Below, piece by piece: positions 1-8,673 of a stretch of DNA of 64,000 nt. The stretch comes from Candidatus Avimuribaculum pullicola. GTDB lineage: Bacteria; Bacteroidota; Bacteroidia; Bacteroidales; Muribaculaceae. Location: positions 1 through 64,000 of the forward strand of contig DVKC01000037.1 of NCBI GenBank assembly GCA_018716295.1, given 5' to 3'. Positions within the stretch are counted from its first letter, which is position 1, and every line of letters starts with the position of its first letter. The translations under genes and the position numbers were made by a program. The notes beneath the pieces were generated by a model. That model was given only the letters and a program-made list of their open reading frames with translations. It did no database searches and was not told the origin of the DNA.

Positions 1-151
1 AATGAACATTTGTTCGGCCCTCACCGCATATTGTTTCTTCGACAACAAGCCTGAAGCCCTGCCCGTCCATATCGAAAACACTCCCCAATTAGTCCTTTTT
101 TAACCCAAGCTTATCCCGAACTCACGTAATAATATAGACAATTCCATCACT

Positions 152-2020
152 GTGCGGAATGATGCGAAAGTGCAAATTCTCGTGAACGGCGACCAAGTGT
201 CCACAGGGTACGTCAATGCCCTTTCACTCGACCGCATCGACAAGGTAGAGGTGATATATGCGCCTTCGGCAAGGTTCTCAATGGCTGGTTATAAATATGT
301 AATCGACATAAAATTGAAGCCCGAATACCTCGGTCATGACATTTATGTGGGCAACTTCACCATGATTTCGGCTGGCAACAACAATGGCGACGATGTGGTG
401 GCCAACGAGCAGCCGCAAGCCATGTATATGTATTCGGGCGACAAGGTGGATTTTAATGTTGGCTACGCTTTCGGCGAAATCAACTGGCATTATCCGCTTT
501 CATACACCAAGTCTTACCAGGGCATCAATGAATTTTTCACTGATGAATACAACGAGAAAAATCCCAACGACCACAATAGCAACAGGACGCATGCTGTATT
601 TACAGGCCTCGACTGGCACATAAAATCAGGACATACGCTGTCGGTTCGTGCAATGTATGAAAATACCGATATTGGTCGTCGTTTGGAAAACAGCATTCAC
701 ACTATTGATGCCATGAGAACGGAACGGTTGCAGAGTGAGGCGACTGTCGATAGGCAGCAAGCCGACAATGTTACAGGGGCATTGATTTACCGTGGCAAAT
801 TCAAGGAGAAATGGGATGTGTATGCTTCGTTGGGATATAACCGCCTTAATGCCGATGTCACCAACAGCTATACGTTGCATGGTAGCTATGCAAGCGAATA
901 CTTGTACCGCAATACCCGCGACTACCTGAGTGGCAATTTCGACCTCACATATACTATTAATGATGCAATGTGGTTGAATGCTGGTTACATAGGCACATGG
1001 AATAGGTATGATTCGCATCTTGCTGGCAACGATATGCTTGTATCACGAAGCACCGACAGCCGCCACAATGCTTATGTGTATTACGATTATATGCCACGCC
1101 AAAATATGATGTTGCACATCGGCAGTGGCGTTGAATACATACACCGCACCGACTTGTCGGGCATTGATAAAAGTTATTGGAACTGGCTTCCGCAAGTGAC
1201 ATTTACCTACATGCCGACCGAAAAAGTGCAATTAATAGCCGACTACAAGACCCAAATGGGGTATCCATTGCAGTACCAGTTGTTAACATCGGGCTATGAC
1301 ATCGACAGCTTGATGCGCTATGAGGGTAATCCGTTGCTCGCCCCGTCGCGGACGCATTCGGTATCGTTGTCGGCGAGTGTGGACAATTCGTTTTATGCCG
1401 CATTGGAGTATAACACAACGCACGATTTCATGACCGAGTGGTACACCACAGTTAGCACGGGTAAATTTCTTTCCACTTTTGCTAATGCCCGCTACCATAG
1501 CATCAAGGCAATTGTCGGTTATGACTGGAAAATATCGAAATATGTGATTTGGAGCAATACCGTGCAAGTGAACTTCGACAAAATCAAGTTAGGGAACTTG
1601 GTGAACGATTATACCAATTTCAATATGGTGAGCCAACTGCGCTACTGGCTTGCCCCGTGGAAGATGCAATTCTCGGGAGAATATTGCCGAAACATGATGC
1701 GCGTGCCGCAGCTTCAAGGCTGGAGCGACTATGGTCAAGATATGTGGCAATTAATGGCGCAAAAAGCATTTTTAAACAATCGATTGTCGGTGTCGCTCAT
1801 TTATGTGCCACCGTTGCATCTGGGGGTGCGCACCCACCAACGCAGCTGTGTGGAAACGCCATTCTACCACACGGTTCAGAACCTTAACCTCAAAACCTAC
1901 GACAACATGCTGCTCGTGCGACTGCAATTCCGTTTCAATACAGGTAAATTCCGTCAAGGTGCTTTGCGCGACAATTTCAATGTCACCAAAGAACAAAAGA
2001 AAGACCGCGGCCTGATGTAA
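152..2020 (+). CDS. Outer-membrane beta-barrel protein, TonB-receptor-like, 5'-truncated
   Basis: The first ~60 residues match the late part of a TonB-type plug (VQILVNG, then IDKVEVIYAPSARF, then VIDIKLKPE). The remainder is a long barrel of alternating aromatic strands ending in LVRLQFRFNTGKF. Family members normally carry a signal peptide, a carboxypeptidase-regulatory-like domain and a full plug before this point. Here an in-frame TAA sits at about 101-103, and none of the three frames upstream reads as those domains. The only start in the track is a GTG at 152, placed inside a conserved stretch (NSIT-V-RNDAKV) whose coding resemblance runs back to about 104. I read it as a 5'-degraded gene or one broken near the window edge; a real alternative start cannot be excluded. 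The substrate is unknown. Confidence 0.6.
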   Translation: MRNDAKVQILVNGDQVSTGYVNALSLDRIDKVEVIYAPSARFSMAGYKYVIDIKLKPEYLGHDIYVGNFTMISAGNNNGDDVVANEQPQAMYMYSGDKVDFNVGYAFGEINWHYPLSYTKSYQGINEFFTDEYNEKNPNDHNSNRTHAVFTGLDWHIKSGHTLSVRAMYENTDIGRRLENSIHTIDAMRTERLQSEATVDRQQADNVTGALIYRGKFKEKWDVYASLGYNRLNADVTNSYTLHGSYASEYLYRNTRDYLSGNFDLTYTINDAMWLNAGYIGTWNRYDSHLAGNDMLVSRSTDSRHNAYVYYDYMPRQNMMLHIGSGVEYIHRTDLSGIDKSYWNWLPQVTFTYMPTEKVQLIADYKTQMGYPLQYQLLTSGYDIDSLMRYEGNPLLAPSRTHSVSLSASVDNSFYAALEYNTTHDFMTEWYTTVSTGKFLSTFANARYHSIKAIVGYDWKISKYVIWSNTVQVNFDKIKLGNLVNDYTNFNMVSQLRYWLAPWKMQFSGEYCRNMMRVPQLQGWSDYGQDMWQLMAQKAFLNNRLSVSLIYVPPLHLGVRTHQRSCVETPFYHTVQNLNLKTYDNMLLVRLQFRFNTGKFRQGALRDNFNVTKEQKKDRGLM

Positions 2021-2058
2021 ATAGCTTCATGCAAAATGAAGCAAAAAAACAGGCACTT

Positions 2059-2090
2059 TTTGCTATAAATATAAAAAATTGGTATCTTTG
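2059..2090 (+). promoter_or_regulatory. Bacteroidota sigma-ABfr type promoter for the PpiD-like gene
   Basis: TTTG at 2059-2062, a 20-bp spacer, then TATCTTTG at 2083-2090. This matches the Bacteroidota consensus (TTTG, about 20 bp, TAnnTTTG) exactly. It lies about 90 bp before the start codon, so an untranslated leader of about 80 nt is expected. Confidence 0.75.
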
Positions 2091-2178
2091 TGCGCTTTTT
2101 ATTGAGCATATTTTTGCCAGGCAGCACATTGCATGGCGCGTATTATAGTATAAAATAACAAAAAACATAATAACTTAA

Positions 2179-4236
2179 ATGGCAGCTTTAGAGAAAATTA
2201 GAAGCAAAGCAGTCCTGTTGGTAGTTTTCATCGGTGTGGCTCTTTTGGCCTTTATTTTGACCGACTTCCTTAACTCGGGCAGGGCTTTCTTTGGCGACGG
2301 TAACACCGTTGCCAAGGTGGGAGATACCAAAATCGATGCGCTGGACTTTCAGCGTCGTTATGAAACCATGAGCCAGCAAATGCAGTCGAGCCGCAGCCAA
2401 ATCGATGGCGCGATGCTGCAAAGCGAGGTGATGAACCAAATGATTCAAGAAATATTGCTCAATGATGAGCTTGATGCCTTGGATATCAATGTGAGCGATG
2501 TTGAAATCACTGAAGCTATCATTGGCAACAATGTTCGTCCCGAGGTGTTGCAATTTGTGCGCCAGAGTGGCATGGAATCGCCAGCTGAGATGCGCGACAT
2601 GATTTTCAACCCATCGAAATATGGTATCAGCGAAGCCGATGTAGCCGAAGCTCGTGCCGCTTGGTTGCAACTTGAGGAAAATGTCGAGAATAATATGAAG
2701 CTCGAAAAATTGCAAACACTTGTGATGGGCGCAATTCGTGCCAACGACCTCGACAAGAAAGAAATGGCGGCTGAAAATGCTGTTACAAACACTATACAAT
2801 TTGCTCGTGTCAACTATTCGACATTGAAGAATGACGATTATGAAGTGAGCGATAGCGAGATACAAGCCGAGTATAACAAGCGAAAGGAACTTTACAAGCT
2901 CCCCGAAGAGTTGCGAGTTGCACACATCATTGCTGTGGATATCACTCCATCTACTGCCGATTTGAATCAGGCTCAGTCGTTCATCAATGGCGTTTATACC
3001 AAACTCGTTTCGACCGAGGGCGTTGACGAGGTGCGCAATAATGCCGAACTTACAATCAATGAAAATACAGTGCGCTTGACCGACTTGCGTCAGAATGATG
3101 TACGCGACTTCGTTGCAAAGGCTGCTATCGGAGATGTCACTTCGCCAAAGTTCCAGTCGAATACCTACACAATGACCAAGTTGATTGGCAAAGAAATGGG
3201 CCTTGACTCGGTTAACGTGAGCATGATGAGCATTGCTGGCCCGAAGAATTTGCAAGACTCGGTTCTCAATCTGCTCAATGCTGGCACAGCATACGCCGAA
3301 ATCCAGAAGATACAAGGCACTCAAGGGCAAGAAAACTTTTGGCAGACTCTTATCGGTGCTCCCGACTCGACTATTGCCAAGTTCCGTGCTGCCGGTAAAG
3401 ACTACTTTGTACTTAACCAGTCGGAACAAGGTGCTATTTATGTTAAGATAAACGAGCTTAAGAAGCCGAAACAACTTTACGACGTAGCCCAAATTTCCTA
3501 TACTGTATATCCAAGCACAAAGACTACGCAAGACTTGCGCGATAGCTTGCAATCGTTTATCAACACCAACAACACTGCCGAGCTGTTTGAAAAGAATGCT
3601 GCCCGCGCTGGTTACAATGCCATGTCGGCTCGCGTGATTTCTTCATCGCCGCAAATCAACGGCATCGAAAGTTCGCGCGAGGTTGTAAGATGGCTCTTTG
3701 AGGTTGAGCCAGGAACTGTTTCGCCAATCTTTGACAAGCAGAACAAAGACAAGATGATGGTTGCTTCGCTCGACTATGTGTATAAAGAAGGCTATTTGCC
3801 AGCCAATGCGCCAGAGGTGAAGAATGAACTCACTGCAATCGTGCGCAATAGCAAGAAAGGCGATGCACTGATGGAAAAATTCCAGGGCAAGGCAAGCGAC
3901 ATAGCAGGATATGCCAAGGCAATGGATGTGACTGTTGACACAACGACAGTGACTTTCGGACAGAACTATATCGCAAAAATCGGTTCGCGCGAGGCTGATT
4001 TGACAGCAAGTGTTGCAGCAGCCGATAGCGGCAAAGTCATGGGCCCGCTTAAGGCCAATACATCGCTTGTGGTATATGAAGTAATAGGCCAGGACAAGGC
4101 AAAGCGTGAGCTTACCGACCTTGAAACCGAGCAGCAGTTTGCCCGCACTCGTGGCAACCAAATGGTGATGCAGCAAGCCATCAACATATTGCGCAACGCC
4201 ACCGATGTTGAAAACATGATGATAAGATTCTATTAA
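2179..4236 (+). CDS. PpiD/SurA-like peptidyl-prolyl isomerase family protein
   Basis: This is a 685-aa protein with a single N-terminal membrane anchor (residues ~10-30, VLLVVFIGVALLAFILTDFL). A SurA_N-like chaperone region follows (VAKVGDTKIDALDFQRRYE). A large periplasmic part begins around residue 245 with RVAHIIAVD, which resembles the start of a parvulin domain. Bacteroidota homologues are annotated as peptidylprolyl isomerases and are thought to help outer-membrane proteins fold. The parvulin core is poorly preserved to my eye, so a mainly chaperone role is possible. It has its own promoter upstream and a terminator directly downstream, so it is probably monocistronic. Confidence 0.8.
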   Translation: MAALEKIRSKAVLLVVFIGVALLAFILTDFLNSGRAFFGDGNTVAKVGDTKIDALDFQRRYETMSQQMQSSRSQIDGAMLQSEVMNQMIQEILLNDELDALDINVSDVEITEAIIGNNVRPEVLQFVRQSGMESPAEMRDMIFNPSKYGISEADVAEARAAWLQLEENVENNMKLEKLQTLVMGAIRANDLDKKEMAAENAVTNTIQFARVNYSTLKNDDYEVSDSEIQAEYNKRKELYKLPEELRVAHIIAVDITPSTADLNQAQSFINGVYTKLVSTEGVDEVRNNAELTINENTVRLTDLRQNDVRDFVAKAAIGDVTSPKFQSNTYTMTKLIGKEMGLDSVNVSMMSIAGPKNLQDSVLNLLNAGTAYAEIQKIQGTQGQENFWQTLIGAPDSTIAKFRAAGKDYFVLNQSEQGAIYVKINELKKPKQLYDVAQISYTVYPSTKTTQDLRDSLQSFINTNNTAELFEKNAARAGYNAMSARVISSSPQINGIESSREVVRWLFEVEPGTVSPIFDKQNKDKMMVASLDYVYKEGYLPANAPEVKNELTAIVRNSKKGDALMEKFQGKASDIAGYAKAMDVTVDTTTVTFGQNYIAKIGSREADLTASVAAADSGKVMGPLKANTSLVVYEVIGQDKAKRELTDLETEQQFARTRGNQMVMQQAINILRNATDVENMMIRFY

Positions 4237-4257
4237 AATAACTAAACAACCTGTATA

Positions 4258-4295
4258 AACAAGGGCAGCGGCATTAGAGTGGCACTGCCCTTGTT
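4258..4295 (+). terminator. Stem-loop terminator after the PpiD-like gene
   Basis: AACAAGGGCAG and CTGCCCTTGTT form a perfect 11-bp stem, followed by a T-rich stretch. The right arm runs into the TTTG box of the sufE promoter. Confidence 0.75.
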
Positions 4296-4325
4296 TGCAT
4301 TTTACAGCAAAAATTGTTAATTTTG
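4294..4325 (+). promoter_or_regulatory. Promoter for sufE
   Basis: TTTG at 4294-4297, a 20-bp spacer, and TAATTTTG at 4318-4325. The ATG at 4344 follows by 18 bp, so the leader is very short. The -33 box overlaps the end of the preceding terminator stem. Confidence 0.7.
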
Positions 4326-4343
4326 AGCAATTTATTAAACGTC

Positions 4344-4781
4344 ATGAAAACAATCAACGAAATACAAGACGAAATCATCGAAGAGTTTGAAGGGCTTGCC
4401 GAATGGATGGATCGTTATAGCTACATAATCGACCTTGGCAACTCCCTTGAGCCGCTTGAAGAAAAGTACAAAACTCCAGAATACCTTATCGAGGGCTGCC
4501 AGAGCCGTGTGTGGATAACCGCCAGCGAAGACAGCGACGGTTTGATACACTTCCGTGCCGACAGTGATGCCATCATCGTGAAAGGTATTATATCACTGTT
4601 AATCTCGGTATTGTCGGGGCATACGGCACAAGAAATCTTGGACAGCGACCTTTATTTTATCAAAGAAGTCGGGTTGCAAGAGCATTTATCGCCCACGCGC
4701 AGCAACGGTCTGGTGGCAATGGTGAAGCAGATGCGTATGTATGCAATGGCGTTCCAAGCCAAGGATGGTGCAAATAAATAA
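4344..4781 (+). CDS. sufE: SufE-family cysteine desulfurase activator / sulfur acceptor
   Basis: This 145-aa protein takes persulfide sulfur from the SufS desulfurase and passes it on for Fe-S cluster assembly. The acceptor cysteine lies in EGCQSRVW, the hallmark motif of SufE, and the length is normal. I chose the ATG at 4344 (MKTINEIQDEI) over the TTG at 4314. The TTG lies upstream of the promoter's -7 box, so it could not be translated from that transcript. The gene is separate from the sufBCDS operon at 12.9-17.8 kb. The transporter gene starts 38 bp downstream without a visible promoter of its own, so the two are probably co-transcribed. Confidence 0.93.
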   Translation: MKTINEIQDEIIEEFEGLAEWMDRYSYIIDLGNSLEPLEEKYKTPEYLIEGCQSRVWITASEDSDGLIHFRADSDAIIVKGIISLLISVLSGHTAQEILDSDLYFIKEVGLQEHLSPTRSNGLVAMVKQMRMYAMAFQAKDGANK

Positions 4782-4819
4782 AAAATAATATATAAACACA
4801 CACAACGCATTCATTAATT

Positions 4820-6379
4820 ATGTTCAATCAACCCAAAGGATTAATTCCAGCCGCCCTTTCCAACATGGGCGAGCGCTTTGGCTACTACATCATGAACGCC
4901 GTTTTGTCGCTGTTCTTGTGTTCGAAGTTTGGCCTTAGCGAAGAGATGGGCGGACTCATCTATTCATTTTTCTATGCCGGCATATACGTGCTCAGCTTGG
5001 TGGGCGGGTTTATTGCCGACCGTACACAAAATTACAAAGGGACTATCGCCAACGGTCTTGTGGTGATGTCGCTTGGATATGTTATCCTGTCTATTCCAAT
5101 TTTGTCAACCGACCAAAACATCAGCTGGCTGTTGCCGCTCACATGTTTTGCATTGTTCCTGATAGCATTTGGCAATGGCTTGTTCAAAGGTAACTTGCAG
5201 GCTATCGTAGGACAGATTTACGACAACTATGAAGCCGAGGAGGCAAAGAAAGGTGCCGAGGCACTGGCTGCCGCGCAAAAGAAACGCGACTCGGGTTTCC
5301 AGATTTTTTATGTATTTATTAATATCGGCGGGCTTGTGGCACCGTTTGTAGCACCGTTGTTGCGCAGCTGGTGGCTCAATGTCCACAATTTTGTTTATAA
5401 TGCCGACCTTCCGGCATTGTGCCACAAGTATCTTGATGGCGCAAGCACCATGGCTGCTACCGATCTCGCCAACCTTACCGATCTTGCCTCGAAGGCATCG
5501 GGAACGGCTGTTACCGACATGGCTGCATTCTGTACACAATATTTGGACGTATTCAACACAGGTATCCACTATTCGTTCATAGCATCGGTTGCTGCAATGC
5601 TCATATCGCTTGCCATCTTCCTTGCTACGAAGAAGATTTTCCCGACACCCGGAAAGAAGGCCGAGGCCGCCGTATCGGAGTATTCGACCGAAGAAAAGCT
5701 GGCTATGGCCAAGGAAATCAAGCAACGCATGTATGCACTGTTTGCAGTGCTTGGCATCGTGATTTTCTTCTGGTTCTCGTTCCACCAGAATGGTGTATCA
5801 CTTTCTTATTTTGCCCGCGATTTTGTTGATACATCGCTTATTCCGCCAGAGATATGGCAAGCTGTCAATCCATTTTTTGTGATTGTCCTCACGCCGATTA
5901 TAATGCTTTTCTTCGGCGCATTGTCGCGCAGAGGCAAGGAGATATCCACGCCGCGCAAGATTGCCTATGGTATGGCGATAGCCGGAATAGCCTATTTGTT
6001 CCTTGCCATATACTCGGCATTTATGGGTTATCCGTCGGCCAATGAGTTTACTGGTTTGTCGGAAGCCGAGAAAGTAAAGGCAGGATGGTGGGTGCTGATT
6101 GTCACTTATTTCTTCCTCACTGTGGCCGAATTGTTCATATCCCCGCTCGGGTTGTCGTTTGTTTCAAAAGTCGCTCCTAAGAATATGCTTGGATTGTGCC
6201 AGGGATTGTGGCTTGGGGCAACAGCCGTCGGCAACTTGTTGCTGTGGATTGGCCCGTTGATGTATAACGCATGGCCTATATGGCAATGCTGGAGTGTATT
6301 CTTTGTAGTGTGCATCATCTCTATGGGCGTGATGCTTGGCATGGTCAAGTGGCTCGAACGCATCGTGGCAGGGAAATAA
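4820..6379 (+). CDS. POT/PTR2-family MFS transporter
   Basis: A 519-aa membrane protein with about 12-14 hydrophobic helices. The N-terminus has the POT signature region SNMGERFGYY, and FYVFINIGG matches the FYxxINxG motif, placing it in the proton-dependent oligopeptide transporter family. The usual ExxER motif reads NxxER: the first glutamate, implicated in proton coupling, is replaced by Asn. A hydrophilic loop (~residues 130-160, Ala/Lys-rich) and an extra segment of about 80 residues (~190-260) separate the helical halves. Di- or tripeptide uptake is the family expectation; the altered motif makes the substrate and coupling uncertain. Confidence 0.82.
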   Translation: MFNQPKGLIPAALSNMGERFGYYIMNAVLSLFLCSKFGLSEEMGGLIYSFFYAGIYVLSLVGGFIADRTQNYKGTIANGLVVMSLGYVILSIPILSTDQNISWLLPLTCFALFLIAFGNGLFKGNLQAIVGQIYDNYEAEEAKKGAEALAAAQKKRDSGFQIFYVFINIGGLVAPFVAPLLRSWWLNVHNFVYNADLPALCHKYLDGASTMAATDLANLTDLASKASGTAVTDMAAFCTQYLDVFNTGIHYSFIASVAAMLISLAIFLATKKIFPTPGKKAEAAVSEYSTEEKLAMAKEIKQRMYALFAVLGIVIFFWFSFHQNGVSLSYFARDFVDTSLIPPEIWQAVNPFFVIVLTPIIMLFFGALSRRGKEISTPRKIAYGMAIAGIAYLFLAIYSAFMGYPSANEFTGLSEAEKVKAGWWVLIVTYFFLTVAELFISPLGLSFVSKVAPKNMLGLCQGLWLGATAVGNLLLWIGPLMYNAWPIWQCWSVFFVVCIISMGVMLGMVKWLERIVAGK

Positions 6380-6399
6380 AGAAAGAGTCTTAACTTATC

Positions 6400-6431
6400 G
6401 AGGGGAGGCGGAGATATTGCCACCTCCCCTC
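6400..6431 (+). terminator. Stem-loop terminator after the POT transporter
   Basis: GAGGGGAGG pairs with CCTCCCCTC across a 14-nt loop and is followed by TTCTGTTTT. It lies between the transporter stop and the DUF418 start. Confidence 0.6.
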
Positions 6432-6445
6432 ATTCTGTTTTATAT

Positions 6446-7627
6446 ATGTCAACCAACATTATTAGCGATGGCCGCATACAGGCGGTCGATGCGCTGCGCG
6501 GATTTGCCGTGATGGGCATCATACTGCTACACAATATAGAGCATTTCAACTTCTATTCGTTCCCCGAAACCACAGGGGCATTGCAGGCTCTCGACAGCAC
6601 TATCTGGGATTTCTTGTTTTTCACATTCTCGGGCAAGGCATACGCCATATTTGCGTTGTTATTTGGCTTCACATTCTACTTGCAAAGCCGCAGCAGCGAA
6701 CGCCGTGGAGAGGATTTCAAGAACCGTTATATGTGGCGTCTGGTGCTGCTGCTTTTGTTCGGATTTATAAATGCATCGTTTTTCCCCGGTGAAATATTGG
6801 TGCTGTATGCCATTTTGGGCTTTGTGCTTGTGCCAGTAAGGCATGTGAGCAACAAGGCATTGTTCATAACCCTGGCCATACTCATGCTCCAGCCAGTGGA
6901 ATGGGGCAAGGTGGTGTATGCCGCACTCAATCCTGCGGCCAATCCCGAGCAGACGATTTATTCGCTCGTTGATGTATATCCCCAACTTGGCGGCAGCGAT
7001 TTCATCGAGATGGTGAAAGTGAACTTTGTCACTGGGCAGCTTGCCAGCCTCAATTGGGCATGGTGCTATGGCCGGGTGTTCCAGACGTGCGCACTGTTTA
7101 TGCTCGGGCTGTTGCTTGGGCGCAAAGGGCTGTTTTCGTCGGCCGACGATGAGGCTTTGGCACGTTCGCGCCGTTTCTGGACGCGAGTGGTGTGCCTTGC
7201 CCTGCCATCGGCATTGCTGATGTATTTTGCCAAACAATTCATATACACGCAGATTCCCAATCCATTCATGCTCGCATCGGTCGAAACTGTCCTAAACTCG
7301 TGGTACAATCTTGCATTTATGCTTGCCATGACGGGGGCGTTCTTGTTGCTCTTTTGGACTTTCAATGGTGCCGTGCTGCGCATTCTTGCCCCATACGGGC
7401 GCATGAGCCTCACCGACTATATCACGCAATCGATTATTGGCAGTTTCCTGTATTATGGCTACGGACTGGCATTGCACACGGTGTGCAGCCATACCTATAG
7501 TTTCCTTGTCGGCGTGGCTATGCTGGCGGCACAAATGATATTTGCGCACTGGTGGTTCAGGCACTTCCGCCGAGGCCCGCTTGAAACCATTTGGCACCGC
7601 CTCACGTGGATTGGAGCGAAACGTTAA
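6446..7627 (+). CDS. DUF418-family integral membrane protein
   Basis: A 393-aa multi-helix membrane protein. The start RIQAVDALRGFAVMGIILLHNIEHFN and the C-terminal block YGRMSLTDYITQSIIGSFLYYG, ending in WWFRHFRRGPLETIWH, are the recognisable signature of DUF418 proteins (YeiB-like). The biochemical function of the family is not known; resemblance to acyltransferase-3-like membrane proteins has been noted for the N-terminal segment. A terminator-like stem precedes it and I see no clear promoter, so it may depend on read-through from the transporter gene. Confidence 0.85.
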   Translation: MSTNIISDGRIQAVDALRGFAVMGIILLHNIEHFNFYSFPETTGALQALDSTIWDFLFFTFSGKAYAIFALLFGFTFYLQSRSSERRGEDFKNRYMWRLVLLLLFGFINASFFPGEILVLYAILGFVLVPVRHVSNKALFITLAILMLQPVEWGKVVYAALNPAANPEQTIYSLVDVYPQLGGSDFIEMVKVNFVTGQLASLNWAWCYGRVFQTCALFMLGLLLGRKGLFSSADDEALARSRRFWTRVVCLALPSALLMYFAKQFIYTQIPNPFMLASVETVLNSWYNLAFMLAMTGAFLLLFWTFNGAVLRILAPYGRMSLTDYITQSIIGSFLYYGYGLALHTVCSHTYSFLVGVAMLAAQMIFAHWWFRHFRRGPLETIWHRLTWIGAKR

Positions 7628-7683
7628 ATGCACCGCAAAGTGCCTTTTCGGCTTATTGACGTGAAACTTCGGTGGTTTTTATA

Positions 7684-7691
7684 TAAATTTG
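7684..7691 (+). promoter_or_regulatory. Putative -7 box for panB
   Basis: TAAATTTG matches TAnnTTTG 25 bp before the panB ATG. There is no TTTG at the expected distance; the nearest is ATTG at 7655-7658 with a spacer of about 25 bp. The call therefore rests on the -7 element only. Confidence 0.45.
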
Positions 7692-7716
7692 CACCAACTT
7701 TTAAACAACATAAATT

Positions 7717-8538
7717 ATGTCAACTTATACAGCTGAAGATAAACGCAAAGTCACCACGCACCGCCTCATCGAGATGAAGCAGCGCGGCGAAAAGATTTCG
7801 ATGCTCACGGCATACGACTATTCGATGGCCAAGCTCATCGACGAGGCAGGAATGGACGTGATACTCGTGGGCGACTCGGCCTCGAATGTCATGGCCGGCA
7901 ATATCACAACGTTGCCAATGACGCTCGACCAGATGATTTATCACGGCAAGTCGGTGGTGAAGGCTGTCAACCGTGCCTTGGTGGTGGTGGATATGCCTTT
8001 CGGCACGTATCAGGGCAATCCGTTGGAGGCATTGTCGTCGGCAGTGAGAATCATGAAGGAAACTCATGCCGACTGCGTGAAAATCGAGGGTGGCGTGGAA
8101 ATTCGCGATTCGATTGAGAAGATACTGTGTGCCGGTATTCCCGTAATGGGGCATTTGGGGCTTACGCCGCAGTCGATTAATAAGTTTGGCACTTATGCAG
8201 TGCGTGCTCGTGAGAAAGCCGAGGCCGACAAGCTTATCAGCGATGCCCGTATGTTGCAAGAAGTGGGCTGCTTTGCTCTCGTGCTTGAGAAAATTCCCGC
8301 CGTGCTGGCCAAGCAAGTAGCCGATGAACTGGAAATTCCGGTAATCGGCATTGGTGCTGGCGGAGGCGTTGACGGCCAAGTGCTGGTAATGCACGACATG
8401 TTGGGCATTAACATGGGATTTTCACCGCGCTTCTTGCGCCGTTATGCATCGATTGGCTCTACGATAATCGAAGCTGTGGGCAACTATATCAATGATGTCA
8501 AGAGTGGAGATTTCCCCAACGAGAAGGAACAGTATTGA
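7717..8538 (+). CDS. panB: 3-methyl-2-oxobutanoate hydroxymethyltransferase
   Basis: PanB (273 aa) adds a hydroxymethyl group from 5,10-methylene-tetrahydrofolate to ketoisovalerate, the first step of pantothenate synthesis. Diagnostic blocks are [25 protein letters not shown] (metal and substrate site), VKIEGG and the C-terminal [22 protein letters not shown]. Length and start are standard. It stands alone between the DUF418 gene and a strong terminator. The window also holds coaX (34.7 kb), a later step towards coenzyme A, but the two are not linked. Confidence 0.96.
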   Translation: MSTYTAEDKRKVTTHRLIEMKQRGEKISMLTAYDYSMAKLIDEAGMDVILVGDSASNVMAGNITTLPMTLDQMIYHGKSVVKAVNRALVVVDMPFGTYQGNPLEALSSAVRIMKETHADCVKIEGGVEIRDSIEKILCAGIPVMGHLGLTPQSINKFGTYAVRAREKAEADKLISDARMLQEVGCFALVLEKIPAVLAKQVADELEIPVIGIGAGGGVDGQVLVMHDMLGINMGFSPRFLRRYASIGSTIIEAVGNYINDVKSGDFPNEKEQY

Positions 8539-8584
8539 TAAAACGTTCGTGGGATAAATCACGACAAAAAAATGTATTTATGTT

Positions 8585-8626
8585 ATTGCGCAAACTGCCA
8601 CGGCAATGTATGGCGGTTTGCGCAAT
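8585..8626 (+). terminator. Stem-loop terminator after panB
   Basis: ATTGCGCAAACTGCCA pairs with TGGCGGTTTGCGCAAT along 16 bp with one G-T pair, followed by CTTTTAATTATT. The right arm contains the TTTG box of the next promoter. Confidence 0.7.
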
Positions 8627-8648
8627 CTTTTAATTATTCGTAACTTTA
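8617..8648 (+). promoter_or_regulatory. Promoter for the YfhO-type gene
   Basis: TTTG at 8617-8620, a 20-bp spacer, and TAACTTTA at 8641-8648 (last base A instead of G). The ATG is 25 bp downstream. The -33 box lies inside the right arm of the panB terminator. Confidence 0.55.
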
Positions 8649-8673
8649 CGGCGCACATATTACGATAAATTTC

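Noticed and set aside
2188-3552. 454-aa ORF on the minus strand
   Set aside because: It is an antisense shadow of the PpiD-like gene. It has no family resemblance and arises from the codon bias of the real gene.
7628-7716. Possible hairpin terminator or riboswitch before panB
   Set aside because: Only an imperfect CACCG/CGGTG pairing was seen, too weak to call.
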